From contig PMOS01000012.1 of NCBI GenBank assembly GCA_003161435.1, positions 1 to 64,000 of the forward strand: a stretch of 64,000 nt of DNA, given 5' to 3'. The notes under the pieces were generated by a model. That model saw only the letters and a list, made by a program, of their open reading frames with translations, ran no database searches and had not been told where the DNA came from. This document shows positions 30,743 to 39,900 of the stretch, piece after piece. Positions within the stretch are counted from its first letter, which is position 1. The number at the start of each line of letters is the position of its first letter. Origin of the DNA: Vulcanimicrobiota bacterium (GTDB taxonomy: Bacteria > Vulcanimicrobiota > Vulcanimicrobiia > Vulcanimicrobiales > Vulcanimicrobiaceae). The position numbers and the translations under genes are program-made.

Positions 30743-31757
30743 CGCGAGCCTGAGCAACGCGGCGGCGGCCGCGATGCACCTGATCGACTATGCCGATCCC
30801 GCGGCGGTCAAGCAAGTTCCGACCCGTAACGGTTTTGGGGAGGGTCTGGTCGAGGCGGGGCGGCGCGACGAGAACGTCATCGCGATCTGCGCAGACCTCT
30901 CGGAGTCGACGCGCATGGAGGCGTTCAAGAAGGCGTTCCCGTCGCGCTACATCGAGATCGGCGTCGCCGAGCAGATGCTCGTCGCGATGGCCTCGGGGCT
31001 CGCCGCAACCGGCAAGATCCCGTTCATCGCCAGCTACGCGATGTTCAACCCCGGCCGTTCGTGGGAGCAAGTCCGCACGACAATGGCGCTCAACGAGATG
31101 GACGTGAAGATCGCCGGCGCGCACGCCGGCGTCTCCGTCGGCCCCGACGGTGCCACGCACCAAGCGGTCGAGGACATCGCGATCATGCGGGTCATCCCGA
31201 AGATGACGGTGATCGTCCCGTGCGATTCCGTCCAGACCAAACAGGCGACGCTCGCGGTTGCTGCACGCTTCGGTCCGACCTACCTGCGCTTTGCGCGGGC
31301 GGAGTCGGCGGTGATCACCACCGACGCCACGCCGTTCGAGGTCGGCCGAGCACAGACGTTCCGCGACGGCAGCGACGTGGCGATCGTCGCGTGCGGCATC
31401 CTCGTGTACAACGCGCTGGTCGCCGCCGACCGGCTCGCACGCGAGGACGGCATCGAGTGCCGCGTGGTCAACAACCACACGATCAAACCGATGGACGAGG
31501 CGGCGGTCGTCGCGGCGGCGCGCGACTGCGGCGCGGTGGTGACCGTCGAGGAACACCAGGTGCACGGCGGCATGGGCTCGCGCGTCGCCGAGATCCTCGC
31601 CGCGCAGCACCCCGTGCCCATCGAGTTCATCGGTGTCCAGGACCGCTTCGGCCAATCGGGCAACCCGCAAGAGCTGGTCGAGGAGTACAAGATGGGTGTC
31701 TCGGCGATCTACGACGCCGCGAAGCGCGCGCTGAGGCGCAAGCAGTCGCGCACGTGA
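30735..31757 (+). CDS. Transketolase, C-terminal subunit
   Basis: A 340-residue protein, starting with GTG, that supplies the pyrimidine-binding and C-terminal domains. Motifs are NAVIAICADLSESTRMEAFK, RYIEIGVAEQMLVAMASGLA (the catalytic Glu for ThDP activation), FIASYAMFNPGRSWEQVRTT, and the GATHQAVEDIAIMRVIPKMT block. It overlaps the N-terminal subunit by 8 bases. The OPT transporter gene begins within its stop codon (GTGA), so the genes from 29882 to 34473 look like one operon. How a transketolase and an oligopeptide-type transporter relate is unclear. Confidence 0.9.
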   Translation: MASASLSNAAAAAMHLIDYADPAAVKQVPTRNGFGEGLVEAGRRDENVIAICADLSESTRMEAFKKAFPSRYIEIGVAEQMLVAMASGLAATGKIPFIASYAMFNPGRSWEQVRTTMALNEMDVKIAGAHAGVSVGPDGATHQAVEDIAIMRVIPKMTVIVPCDSVQTKQATLAVAARFGPTYLRFARAESAVITTDATPFEVGRAQTFRDGSDVAIVACGILVYNALVAADRLAREDGIECRVVNNHTIKPMDEAAVVAAARDCGAVVTVEEHQVHGGMGSRVAEILAAQHPVPIEFIGVQDRFGQSGNPQELVEEYKMGVSAIYDAAKRALRRKQSRT

Positions 31758-33760
31758 CGACGGGGACGGGCACGCGGACCAACGACGATCGCCGGCTCGA
31801 GCTGACCGCCCGCGGTATCGTCCTCGGCGCTCTGATCACGCTGGTTTTTACCGCCGCCAACGTGTACTTCGGCCTCAAGGCCGGGTTGACGTTCGCGTCG
31901 TCCATACCGGCGGCCGTCATCTCGATGGCCGTTCTCCGGACGCTCTTCCGCAATGCGACGATCTGGGAGAACAACATCGTCCAGACGATCGCGTCGGCGG
32001 CCGGCACGCTCTCGTCGATCGTCTTCGTGCTGCCGGGCCTGGTGATGGTCGGCTGGTGGACGGGCTTTCCGTTCTGGGCGTCGTTCGGTATTTGCGTCGT
32101 CGGCGGGATCTTGGGCGTGATGTACAGCGTCCCGCTGCGGCGCGCGATGGTAACCGGCAGCGATCTGCCGTACCCGGAAGGCGTCGCGGCCGCGGAGGTG
32201 TTGGAGGTCGGTTCCGGCGGGGAGGCCGGCACGGCGAGCCCGGCCGCGCTCGCAGAGAACCGCGCGGGCTTTGCGGCCGTGGTGTGGGGTTCGATCATCA
32301 GCACGGCGTTCGCGGTGGTAATCGCAATGCGCGTCTTCGCCAGCGACCTCATCGGCTACGGCCGGGCGGGCGTCGCGACGGTCTCGGGCTTCGACATCGG
32401 CCTCTCGTTCGCGCTGCTCGGTATCGGACATCTCGTCGGGATTACCGTCGGGATCGCGATGTTCTCCGGCATCGTCATCGCCTGGGTGATCCTCGTCCCC
32501 GCCTTTTCCGCTCTCCATCCCGCGGTTGGTGACGCTGCGACCGTCGCGGGCGCCGTGTTCCACACGCAGGTGCGCTTTGTCGGCGCCGGCGCCATCGGCG
32601 TCGCCGCGTTGTGGTCGCTGGGGCGGCTGGCGCAGCCGGTCGTCGGCGGTGTGATATCCTCGCTCGCCGCGTCGCGCGCGCGCACCGCGGCCGGAAACGA
32701 TGCGCTGCCGATCACCGAGCGCGACATCCCCTTCAACATCGTCATCGCGGTGAGCGTGCTTTGCCTCATTCCGCTTGCCGTGCTGCTCGGCGCGTTTCTC
32801 GCCGGCACGCCGCTGGCGGGCGCTGCCGTCCCGCTGGTCATCGGCGGGCTCGTCTACATCGTGATCGCGGGAATCTTCGTAGCGGCGGTCTGCGGCTACA
32901 TGGCGGGGTTGATCGGATCCTCGAACTCGCCGGTTTCGGGGCTCGGGATCCTCACGGTTCTGGGGGCTTCGCTCCTGCTGTTGCTGCTGACGCATCCGGG
33001 CGACGCGAACGCGGCGAAAGCACTCGTCGCGTTCGCGCTGTTCGTCACCGCGATCATCATCAACGTCGCGACGATTTCGAACGACAACCTGCAGGACCTC
33101 AAGACCGGGCAGTTGGTCGGCGCGACGCCGTGGCGACAGCAGGTCGCGCTGGTGATCGGCGTCATCTTCGGCTCCATCACGATCCCGCCTGTCCTCAACC
33201 TGCTGAACCAGGCCTACGGCTTCGCCGGGTCCCCGATGCACGGCGTCACCTCGCAGGCTCTCGCGGCACCACAGGCGACGCTGATCTCCGCGCTTGCGAA
33301 CGGCGTGATCGCCGGCAAACTCGACTGGAACCTCATCGGAATCGGTGCGCTCATCGGCCTGGTCATCGTTGCGATCGACGAGATCTTGCGCCGCACGGTG
33401 CGGCGACAGTTTCCGCCGCTCGCGGTCGCGCTCGGGATCTACCTGCCGATGGCCGTGACGTTCATGGTGGTCGTCGGTGCCGTCGCCGGCAAGCTCTACA
33501 ACGACTGGGTCGCGAATAAGCCGAACGGCGACGTCGCCAAGCGGCTCGGGATCCTGCTCGCCTCGGGGCTGATCGTCGGCGAGAGCCTCTTCGGAATCGT
33601 GCTCTCGGCGATCATCGTGTTCTCGAACAAGGGCACACCGTTCGCCGTCGCCGGAGACGACTTTCAGACGGCCGCGACATGGATCGGCGGCATCGCCTTC
33701 GTCGTCGTCGTCATCGGAATGTACCGCTGGGCCGGAGGCCTGGCCCGCAGGCTGAGCTGA
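31754..33760 (+). CDS. OPT-family oligopeptide/metal-chelate transporter
   Basis: I chose the GTG at 31754, which overlaps the transketolase stop by 4 bases (GTGA). The 668 residues form about 15 membrane helices. Signature parts are LELTARGIVLGALITLVFTA then ANVYFGLKAGLTFASSIPAA at the N-terminus, SDLPYPEGVAAAEVLEVG, and the NLQDLKTGQLVGATPWRQQV motif typical of the bacterial OPT subfamily. OPT proteins import peptides or metal-siderophore complexes driven by proton coupling. The substrate is not evident. A 31-base longer reading before the GTG would overlap the transketolase gene in another frame and is rejected. Confidence 0.9.
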   Translation: MTTGTGTRTNDDRRLELTARGIVLGALITLVFTAANVYFGLKAGLTFASSIPAAVISMAVLRTLFRNATIWENNIVQTIASAAGTLSSIVFVLPGLVMVGWWTGFPFWASFGICVVGGILGVMYSVPLRRAMVTGSDLPYPEGVAAAEVLEVGSGGEAGTASPAALAENRAGFAAVVWGSIISTAFAVVIAMRVFASDLIGYGRAGVATVSGFDIGLSFALLGIGHLVGITVGIAMFSGIVIAWVILVPAFSALHPAVGDAATVAGAVFHTQVRFVGAGAIGVAALWSLGRLAQPVVGGVISSLAASRARTAAGNDALPITERDIPFNIVIAVSVLCLIPLAVLLGAFLAGTPLAGAAVPLVIGGLVYIVIAGIFVAAVCGYMAGLIGSSNSPVSGLGILTVLGASLLLLLLTHPGDANAAKALVAFALFVTAIIINVATISNDNLQDLKTGQLVGATPWRQQVALVIGVIFGSITIPPVLNLLNQAYGFAGSPMHGVTSQALAAPQATLISALANGVIAGKLDWNLIGIGALIGLVIVAIDEILRRTVRRQFPPLAVALGIYLPMAVTFMVVVGAVAGKLYNDWVANKPNGDVAKRLGILLASGLIVGESLFGIVLSAIIVFSNKGTPFAVAGDDFQTAATWIGGIAFVVVVIGMYRWAGGLARRLS

Positions 33761-33777
33761 TCGCTCTGCCTCCTTCG

Positions 33778-34473
33778 ATGTCCGCGCTGCCTGCAGAAAC
33801 CGCCGAGCGGCGTAAACGCGTAACCCACCGCCTCGAGGCGTTCTCCGACATCGTCATCGGCTTCAGCCTCGCGCAGCTCACCCTCAGTCTCGTCATCCCG
33901 GTGCACGTCATCGACTTCGTTCAGCGCCCATTGGGGATCATCGCCTTTCTGGTGACGTTCGTGCTCGTCGTGCGCTTTTGGTGGTTGCACTTCGTCATCT
34001 TCGAGCATTACTTCGAGCCGACTCGCCTGACGGTCACCTGCAATTTCATCGCGTTGGCGAGTCTGATCTTGCAGATTTTCTCGCTTCAACTGTACGTGCA
34101 CTTCGTGCCGACCCTCGCCGAGGGCATCGTCGCGTCGCGACTCTACTTTGGGTTCTTCGTGTTGAGCTACGGCATGCTGTGCGTCATGCTGGCCGTCGGG
34201 CTGCACCAGCGCTGGGGAGCGCTCACCGCCGGGCGCCGGCAGGCCGGCCTACAAGCCGCCCTGCGAATCGCCGGCACCGTCGCGGGCTGCGCCGTCGGAG
34301 ACCTGCTCTCCACGCACGTCATGCCGCAGGTCTACGTCTTGGCGAACAGCCGTGGAGACGTCGTGGCTGCGTTTCCGTGGGCGATTCTGTTCTTCACGCT
34401 CGCCGGTACCTTGGCCGGGTTCGTCTTCGGACGGCTTCGACCGGAAACGTTTCACCGCTTCCGAACGTCGTAA
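33778..34473 (+). CDS. TMEM175-like (DUF1211) potassium channel homologue
   Basis: A 231-residue membrane protein. I chose the ATG at 33778, 17 bases after the OPT stop. The N-terminal helix carries the FSD motif of TMEM175 channels: RLEAFSDIVIGFSLAQLTLS. Further helices include LGIIAFLVTFVLVVRFWWLH, CNFIALASLILQIFSLQLYV, LYFGFFVLSYGMLCVMLAVG, and a C-terminal PWAILFFTLAGTLAGFVFG. Bacterial TMEM175 is a six-helix, tetrameric K+ channel with hydrophobic gates. The rest of the sequence diverges, so channel function is probable but not certain. It ends the transketolase-OPT operon. Confidence 0.75.
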   Translation: MSALPAETAERRKRVTHRLEAFSDIVIGFSLAQLTLSLVIPVHVIDFVQRPLGIIAFLVTFVLVVRFWWLHFVIFEHYFEPTRLTVTCNFIALASLILQIFSLQLYVHFVPTLAEGIVASRLYFGFFVLSYGMLCVMLAVGLHQRWGALTAGRRQAGLQAALRIAGTVAGCAVGDLLSTHVMPQVYVLANSRGDVVAAFPWAILFFTLAGTLAGFVFGRLRPETFHRFRTS

Positions 34474-34476
34474 GCG

Positions 34477-35241
34477 TCAACGCTCCTGTTCGGTGGGACG
34501 GATGAGAATCTCGTTGATCGCGATGTGACGAGCGCGGGTGACGACGTAGGCGATCGCGTCGGCGATGTCGTCGGGCTGCAGCGGATCGTCGATCACCAGG
34601 TTCTTGGCCATCTGCTCTTGGATCTCGGGACGGTTGTGGCCGCGCAGCTCCGACTCGACGTAGCCCGGCTCGACGACGCAGACCCGCACGTGCTTCTTGG
34701 TGATCTCCTGGCGCAGCGATTCGCTGAACGCGTTCACCGCGAACTTGCTCGCGTTGTACGCGCCGGCGCCGGCGCGCGCGGCGCGGCCGGCGATCGAGCT
34801 GACGTTTATCAGGTCCGCGACATTGCGCGGGGCGTCGCTCGCCGCCCGCAGCAAATGCGGTAGCGCCGCATGTGCCGCATACATGAGTCCGGCGACGTTG
34901 AGGTCGAGCATGCGCTGCCATTCGGTCACGTCGGCGCCGACGATCGGACCGAGCAGCATGACGCCGGCGTTGTTGACCAGCGTGTCCAGCCGGCCGAATT
35001 TTGCAACCGTCTTCTCGACGGCGTCGCGCGCTCGCGCCTCGTCCGTCACGTCGGCCTCGAGAGCCAGCGCCTCGCCGCCGTCCGCACGAATCCGGGCGGC
35101 GAGCGCCTCGAGCCGATCGCCCCGGCGCGCCACGATCGCTACGCGGGCGCCGTGCGCTGCCAGGGCCCTTGCCGTCGCCTCGCCGATCCCGGAGCTGGCG
35201 CCCGTCACGAGCGCGACCGTCGATTCCAGTGTCTTCGTCAT
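34477..35241 (-). CDS. Short-chain dehydrogenase/reductase
   Basis: A 254-residue SDR. I chose the ATG at 35241 (MTKTLESTVALVTGASSGIG). The cofactor motif is TGASSGIG, NNAG lies near residue 85, and the catalytic set is Ser in INVSSIAGRAARAGAGAY and Tyr/Lys in AYNASKFAVNAF. An Arg-rich first loop (VAIVARRGDRLEAL) suggests NADP preference. These classical SDRs interconvert alcohols and ketones; the substrate is unknown. The gene is convergent with the TMEM175-like gene (3 bases) and is followed upstream by another SDR on the same strand. Confidence 0.9.
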   Translation of the reverse strand: MTKTLESTVALVTGASSGIGEATARALAAHGARVAIVARRGDRLEALAARIRADGGEALALEADVTDEARARDAVEKTVAKFGRLDTLVNNAGVMLLGPIVGADVTEWQRMLDLNVAGLMYAAHAALPHLLRAASDAPRNVADLINVSSIAGRAARAGAGAYNASKFAVNAFSESLRQEITKKHVRVCVVEPGYVESELRGHNRPEIQEQMAKNLVIDDPLQPDDIADAIAYVVTRARHIAINEILIRPTEQER

Positions 35242-35287
35242 CTCGTCTTCTACGCCGCCGTGGTCGCGAGCACCATGCAACCGGCGG

Positions 35288-36049
35288 CTACTGCGCGCTC
35301 AGGCCGCCGTCGATCACCAACTCGGAGCCGGTGACGAACGCGGACTCGTCGCTGAGCAAGTAGACGATCGCGTCGGCGACTTCGCGCGGCTGTGCGACGC
35401 GGCCGAGTGGAACCTGCGCCGTCAGCGCGGCGCGCATCTTCTCGGGATTGCGCGAGAGCGCGAGCGTCGCTTGATACATCGGCGTGTCGACGAAAGTCGG
35501 GTGGACCGAGTTGCAGCGAATCCCGTACCGCTCCTTCGCGCAGTGCAGCGCGACCGACTTTGTGAGCAGCCGGACTGCGCCTTTGGACGCGTTGTAGGCG
35601 ACCACGTTGTGACCACCGACGATCCCGCTGACCGACGAGAGGTTGACGATCGAGCCGCCGTGGTCTTTCATGACCCGCACCCCGTGGCGGCAGCCCAGGA
35701 ACACGCCGTCGGCATTGACCGCCATCGTGCGACGCCAATCGTCCAGCGAGAGCCGCTCGACATCGCCGATGATGAAGATCCCGGCGCTGTTCACGAGGCC
35801 GTCGAGCCGCCGGAACCGCGTTCGGACGTCGTCGACGGCTTGTTCCCAGCTCGCGTCGCTGGTCACGTCCAACCGAACGAAGTGCAGGCCCGGATGCTCG
35901 CGCGCCGCGCGCTCGCCGGCCGCGGCGTCGACGTCCCCGATCGCGACGTGCGCCCCGCACGCGAGAGCGCGCTCCGCCGTCGCCAGGCCGATCCCGCTCG
36001 CCCCACCAGTGATCAGCACGGTCTTGCCGGCGAGTCGTCCGTCGGTCAT
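35288..36049 (-). CDS. Short-chain dehydrogenase/reductase
   Basis: A 253-residue SDR with ATG at 36049 (MTDGRLAGKTVLITGGASGI). Cofactor motif TGGASGIG, an acidic residue after the second strand (VAIGDVDAAAGE) favouring NAD, NSAG in GLVNSAGIFIIGD, and catalytic Ser and Tyr-x-x-x-Lys in VNLSSVSGIVGGHNVVAYNA then SKGAVRLL. The C-terminal IVYLLSDESAFVTGSELVID then GG is the standard cofactor-side ending. It resembles glucose/3-beta-hydroxysteroid-dehydrogenase-like SDRs. It is 46 bases upstream of the other SDR and divergent from a 39-residue membrane protein gene. Confidence 0.9.
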   Translation of the reverse strand: MTDGRLAGKTVLITGGASGIGLATAERALACGAHVAIGDVDAAAGERAAREHPGLHFVRLDVTSDASWEQAVDDVRTRFRRLDGLVNSAGIFIIGDVERLSLDDWRRTMAVNADGVFLGCRHGVRVMKDHGGSIVNLSSVSGIVGGHNVVAYNASKGAVRLLTKSVALHCAKERYGIRCNSVHPTFVDTPMYQATLALSRNPEKMRAALTAQVPLGRVAQPREVADAIVYLLSDESAFVTGSELVIDGGLSAQ

Positions 36050-36085
36050 CGTTGTGTCCGCTTCCAAAGTGGGAAACTGCTCGCC

Positions 36086-36205
36086 ATGGGACTCCTGTGG
36101 GGCATCGTCAAGACCGTCACGCTCGTGATCGCGGCGATCATCGCCATCCTGTTCGTGATCGACGCCTTGTTGCTGCACAACCTCTTCCGCAAAGGCGACA
36201 CCTAG
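36086..36205 (+). CDS. 39-residue single-helix membrane protein
   Basis: The ATG at 36086 opens a small protein that is almost entirely one hydrophobic helix: MGLLWGIVKTVTLVIAAIIA then ILFVIDALLLHNLFRKGDT. The C-terminus is positively charged and probably faces the cytoplasm. The start is preceded by GGGAAACTGC, only a weak ribosome site. The hydrophobic periodicity and clean termination suggest a real gene. No known family. The 147 bases that follow hold no gene. Confidence 0.4.
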   Translation: MGLLWGIVKTVTLVIAAIIAILFVIDALLLHNLFRKGDT

Positions 36206-36352
36206 AGGCCCGGGCCGCGTCCGGGGCTTCAGCCACGGCGGCGCCGAACCCCCCGGCGCACGTGGAGCGCGCGGAGCAACCTCGGCGCGAGTTTCGTGCG
36301 GATCGGCCGCAGGCCGAACGCGAGTGTGGCTCGGCCCAGGGCCGAACACACA

Positions 36353-36460
36353 CTAGACGTGGTTGCATGCGCGGAAGATCAGGACGAGCACCACCGTCGC
36401 GATCACCGACAGGACGAGCGAGCCCACGCAGCCCAGCCGGTTGCTGAAAAAGAGGAACAT
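36353..36460 (-). CDS. 35-residue single-helix membrane protein
   Basis: A short open frame encoding MFLFFSNRLGCVGSLVLSVI then ATVVLVLIFRACNHV. The 'FFSNRLGC-GSL-LS...' pattern is one I know from short annotated hypothetical membrane proteins in actinobacteria and related phyla, which raises confidence that it is real. It has a short N-terminus, one hydrophobic helix and a positive end. It is divergent from the ThDP enzyme gene, whose chosen start is 28 bases away. Confidence 0.5.
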   Translation of the reverse strand: MFLFFSNRLGCVGSLVLSVIATVVLVLIFRACNHV

Positions 36461-36488
36461 GGTTCCCGGTACCCCGGAAACAACAGCG

Positions 36489-38174
36489 ATGCGATCCGGT
36501 GGTAAGGCGATCGTCGACTCCCTCGTAGCAAACGGCGTCGACACGGTGTTCTGCGTCCCCGGCGAGAGCTACATCGCCGTGCTCGACGCGCTGTACGACG
36601 TGCCCGGCGTACGCGTAATTTCGTGCCGTCACGAAGCGGCAGCCGCGAACATGGCCGAGGCATACGGGAAGCTCACCGGTCGCCCCGGGATCTGTCTCGT
36701 CACGCGCGCACCCGGTGCGACGCACGCGAGCATCGGCGTGCACACGGCGAAACAGGACTCGACGCCGATGATCCTCCTCGTCGGTCAAGTCGCCCGCGCG
36801 ATGCAAGGCCGTGAGGCGTTTCAGGAGATCGACTACGCGCGGGTCTTCGGCGGGCTCGCGAAATGGGCGGCGCAGATCGACGACGAGCACCGCATCCCCG
36901 AGCTGATGACGCGCGCGTTTCACCTCGCGGTTTCCGGCCGGCCCGGCCCCGTGGTGCTGGCGCTGCCCGAAGACGTGCTGACCGCGGAGATCGACGAGGG
37001 CGGCGATCCGGGTCCCGCGACGCGCGTCGTTCCCAAGCCGGGCGCGGCCGATCTCGTCCGGCTGCGGACGATGCTCGCCGCGGCTGAACGTCCGCTGATG
37101 ATCTTGGGCGGCAGCGGGTGGGATGCGGATGCAGCGGGCGCGATTCGGCGGTTCGCCGAGCGCAACAACCTCCCGGTCGCGTGCTCGTTTCGACGCCAGG
37201 CGCTGTTCGACAACCGCGACCCGCACTACGCCGGAGATCTGGGCATCGGGCCGAATCCGGCGCTCGCGGAGCGCGTGCGATCGGCCGACCTGATCCTCGC
37301 CGTCGGCGCGCGACTGAGCGAAGTTCCCACCAGCGGCTACACGTTGATCGAAGCGCCGCGTCCGCGGCAGCGCTTCGTTCACGTCTATCCCGACCCCGAC
37401 GAGCTCGGCCGCGTCTATCAGACCGATCTGGCGATCAATGCAGCACCTGCGCCGTTCGCCCGCGCGACCGCCGCGCTCGAACCGGTCGACGCAGCGAGGT
37501 GGACAGACTGGACCGCGGGAGCGCGGCGTGACTACGAGGCGTGGCGAATTCCGACGCAAACGGGTGCAAAGCTCGATCTCGCCGAGGTGGTGCGCTGGCT
37601 CGACGAACGGTTGCCCGACGACGCGATCCTCTGCAACGGCGCCGGCAACTACAACACGTGGCTGCACCGCTTCTTTCGCTACAAGGCGTTCGGAACCGGG
37701 CTCGGCCCGACCAGCGGCGCGATGGGCTACGGTTTCCCTGCGTCGATCGCGGCGAAGCTGCGCCATCCCGAGCGCATCGTCGTCGCGTTCGCCGGCGACG
37801 GCTGCTTCACGATGAGCGGGCACGAGCTCTCGACGGCGATGCAGTACGGCGTCAACGTCGTCGTACTGGTGATCAACAACGGAATGTACGGCACGATCCG
37901 CATGCACCAGGAGCGCCACTATCCTGGGCGCGTGATCGCGACCGATCTCTGCAATCCCGACTTCGTCGCGTACGCGCGCTCGTACGGCGCCCACGCGGCG
38001 CTCGTCGAGCGGACCGCAGAGTTCGCGCCGGCGTTCGAGGCCGCGCTCGCCGCCGGGAAGCCCGCGCTGCTCGAGCTGCGCACCGATCCCGATGCGATCA
38101 CGCCGCGCACGACGCTGAACGCGCTCCGCGAGCAATCGCTAGCGCAACAAGCGGCCGGCACGACGGCGAGCTGA
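36489..38174 (+). CDS. ThDP-dependent enzyme, acetolactate-synthase-like large subunit
   Basis: A 561-residue enzyme with the three-domain ThDP fold. I chose the ATG at 36489, since homologues begin in this way (MRSGGKAIVDSLVANGVDTV then FCVPGESYIAVLDAL). The N-terminal domain has the catalytic Glu in VISCRHEAAAANMAEAYGKL. The middle domain is a Rossmann-like region. The C-terminal domain carries the ThDP motif near VVAFAGDGCFTMSGHELSTA and NNGMYGTIRMHQERHY. Acetolactate synthases, benzaldehyde lyases and others share this layout. The regulatory subunit gene ilvN and ilvC are not nearby. It is followed 2 bases later by a dehydratase of the IlvD/Edd family. An ATG at 36459 is a less likely start. 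Confidence 0.9.
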   Translation: MRSGGKAIVDSLVANGVDTVFCVPGESYIAVLDALYDVPGVRVISCRHEAAAANMAEAYGKLTGRPGICLVTRAPGATHASIGVHTAKQDSTPMILLVGQVARAMQGREAFQEIDYARVFGGLAKWAAQIDDEHRIPELMTRAFHLAVSGRPGPVVLALPEDVLTAEIDEGGDPGPATRVVPKPGAADLVRLRTMLAAAERPLMILGGSGWDADAAGAIRRFAERNNLPVACSFRRQALFDNRDPHYAGDLGIGPNPALAERVRSADLILAVGARLSEVPTSGYTLIEAPRPRQRFVHVYPDPDELGRVYQTDLAINAAPAPFARATAALEPVDAARWTDWTAGARRDYEAWRIPTQTGAKLDLAEVVRWLDERLPDDAILCNGAGNYNTWLHRFFRYKAFGTGLGPTSGAMGYGFPASIAAKLRHPERIVVAFAGDGCFTMSGHELSTAMQYGVNVVVLVINNGMYGTIRMHQERHYPGRVIATDLCNPDFVAYARSYGAHAALVERTAEFAPAFEAALAAGKPALLELRTDPDAITPRTTLNALREQSLAQQAAGTTAS

Positions 38175-38176
38175 AG

Positions 38177-39898
38177 GTGCGCAAACGTCCCGAGGAGCTG
38201 CGCAGTCATCGCTGGCTGGGAACGCCGACGCTGCGGTCGTTCGGACATCGCTCGCGGCTGCTGCAGATCGGCTACGATCGCGACGACTTCGCCGGCAAGC
38301 CGGTCGTCGGCATCGTCAACACGTGGTCCGATCTCAACCCCTGTCACGTGCACCTGCGCACGCGCGCCGACGAGGTGAAGCGCGGCGTGTGGGAGGCGGG
38401 CGGTTTTCCACTCGAGCTTCCCGCGATGAGCTTGTCCGAGAACATGATGAAGCCCACCACGATGCTCTATCGCAATTTCTTGGCGATGGAAACCGAGGAG
38501 CTGATTCGCAGTCAGCCGATCGACGGCGTCGTGCTCCTAGGCGGCTGCGACAAGACCACACCCGCACTGCTGATGGGCGCGATCTCGGCCGGCGTCCCCG
38601 CGATCTTCGCGCCGGCCGGCCCGATGCTGCGCGGAAACTGGCGCGGCGAAGTTCTCGGCTCCGGGACCGACGCGTGGAAGTACTGGGACGAGAAGCGTGC
38701 TGGACTGATCACCGAAGAGGATTGGCACGAGATCGAGGGCGGCATCGCGCGTTCGTTCGGCACCTGCATGACGATGGGCACCGCCGCCACGATGATGTCG
38801 CTGGCCGAGGCGCTCGGCTTCACCCTTTCCGGTGCATCGTCGATCCCCGCCGCCGACTCCGCACACGCGCGGATGGCCACGGCGTCAGGGCGCCGGATCG
38901 TCGAGATGATCTGGCAGGACCTCACGCCCGAGCGCATCATCTCCGAAGCGTCCCTCGACAACGCGATCGTCGCGCACGCGGCCCTCGGCGGATCGACCAA
39001 TGCGGTCATCCATCTGGTCGCGATCGCGCGGCGCGCGGGGATACCGCTGAGCATCGAGCGTTTCGACGAGATCTCACGCCGCGTACCGGTGATCGCCAAC
39101 GTTCGCCCGTCGGGGCAGCTGCTGATGGAGGACTTCTTCTACGCCGGCGGGTTGCGCGCGTTCTTGGGGCGCCTGTCGGCGCACCTCGACCTCTCGTGCA
39201 TCACCGTCTCGGGACGGACGCTCGGCGACGACATCGCCGGCGCGCAGGTGTGGAACGAAGACGCGATTCGACCGCTCGACCGCCCGGTTTCGCCGCCGGG
39301 AGGAACCGTGGTGTTGCGCGGCAACATCGCGCCCGACGGCGCCGTGATGAAGGCCTCGGCCGCCGAACCGCGCCTGCTGCATCATCGCGGACCGGTGCTG
39401 GCGTTCGAGAGCTACGACGAGATGGCGGCCGCGGTCGACCGCGACGACCTCGATGTGACGCCGGACCATATCCTGGTGCTCAAGAACGCAGGGCCACAAG
39501 GAGGCCCCGGAATGCCCGAGTGGGGGATGCTGCCGATCCCGCTCAAGCTCGTCAAAGCGGGCGTTCGCGACATGGTGCGCATCTCCGATGCGCGGATGAG
39601 CGGGACGTCGTACGGCGCCTGCATCCTACACGTCGCGCCCGAGGCGTACGTCGGCGGCCCGTTCGCCTGCGTGCAAACCGGCGACATCATCGAGCTCGAC
39701 GTCGCGCAGCGCCGCCTTCACCTCGACGTTGCCGACGACGTGCTTGCCGCGCGCCGCAGCGCGCGTCCGTCGAGCGCGCCGCGCGCGCTACGCGGTTACG
39801 GCGCGATCTTCGCGCAGCACGTCACGCAGGCGAACGAGGGCTGCGACTTCGACATCCTCGGCCCCGGCCCGCAACTGATCGAGCCGGAGATCCACTAG
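38177..39898 (+). CDS. IlvD/Edd-family dehydratase (dihydroxy-acid or pentonate dehydratase)
   Basis: A 573-residue iron-sulfur dehydratase. I chose the GTG at 38177, 2 bases after the ThDP gene. Cluster-binding cysteines are in NTWSDLNPCHVHL, LLGGCDKTTPALLMGA and SFGTCMTMGTAATMMSLAEA. The substrate-binding HAALGGSTNAVIHLVAIAR and the C-terminal SDARMSGTSYGACILHVAPE are clear. Sugar-acid dehydratases (arabonate, xylonate) share this exact pattern, and the ThDP enzyme next door has no ilvN or ilvC around it. I therefore think sugar-acid degradation is more likely than valine/isoleucine synthesis, but cannot settle it from sequence. The end is followed by a small hairpin. Confidence 0.9.
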   Translation: MRKRPEELRSHRWLGTPTLRSFGHRSRLLQIGYDRDDFAGKPVVGIVNTWSDLNPCHVHLRTRADEVKRGVWEAGGFPLELPAMSLSENMMKPTTMLYRNFLAMETEELIRSQPIDGVVLLGGCDKTTPALLMGAISAGVPAIFAPAGPMLRGNWRGEVLGSGTDAWKYWDEKRAGLITEEDWHEIEGGIARSFGTCMTMGTAATMMSLAEALGFTLSGASSIPAADSAHARMATASGRRIVEMIWQDLTPERIISEASLDNAIVAHAALGGSTNAVIHLVAIARRAGIPLSIERFDEISRRVPVIANVRPSGQLLMEDFFYAGGLRAFLGRLSAHLDLSCITVSGRTLGDDIAGAQVWNEDAIRPLDRPVSPPGGTVVLRGNIAPDGAVMKASAAEPRLLHHRGPVLAFESYDEMAAAVDRDDLDVTPDHILVLKNAGPQGGPGMPEWGMLPIPLKLVKAGVRDMVRISDARMSGTSYGACILHVAPEAYVGGPFACVQTGDIIELDVAQRRLHLDVADDVLAARRSARPSSAPRALRGYGAIFAQHVTQANEGCDFDILGPGPQLIEPEIH

Positions 39899-39900
39899 GC

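Noticed and set aside
31061-31753. Upstream extension of the OPT transporter frame
   Set aside because: It lies inside the transketolase gene in another frame and has no family sequence; the GTGA overlap at 31754 is a natural start.
36138-38135. 665-codon frame antisense to the ThDP enzyme
   Set aside because: High GC creates long open frames opposite real genes; the translation is Arg/Gly-rich with no motif, while the plus strand has a complete enzyme.
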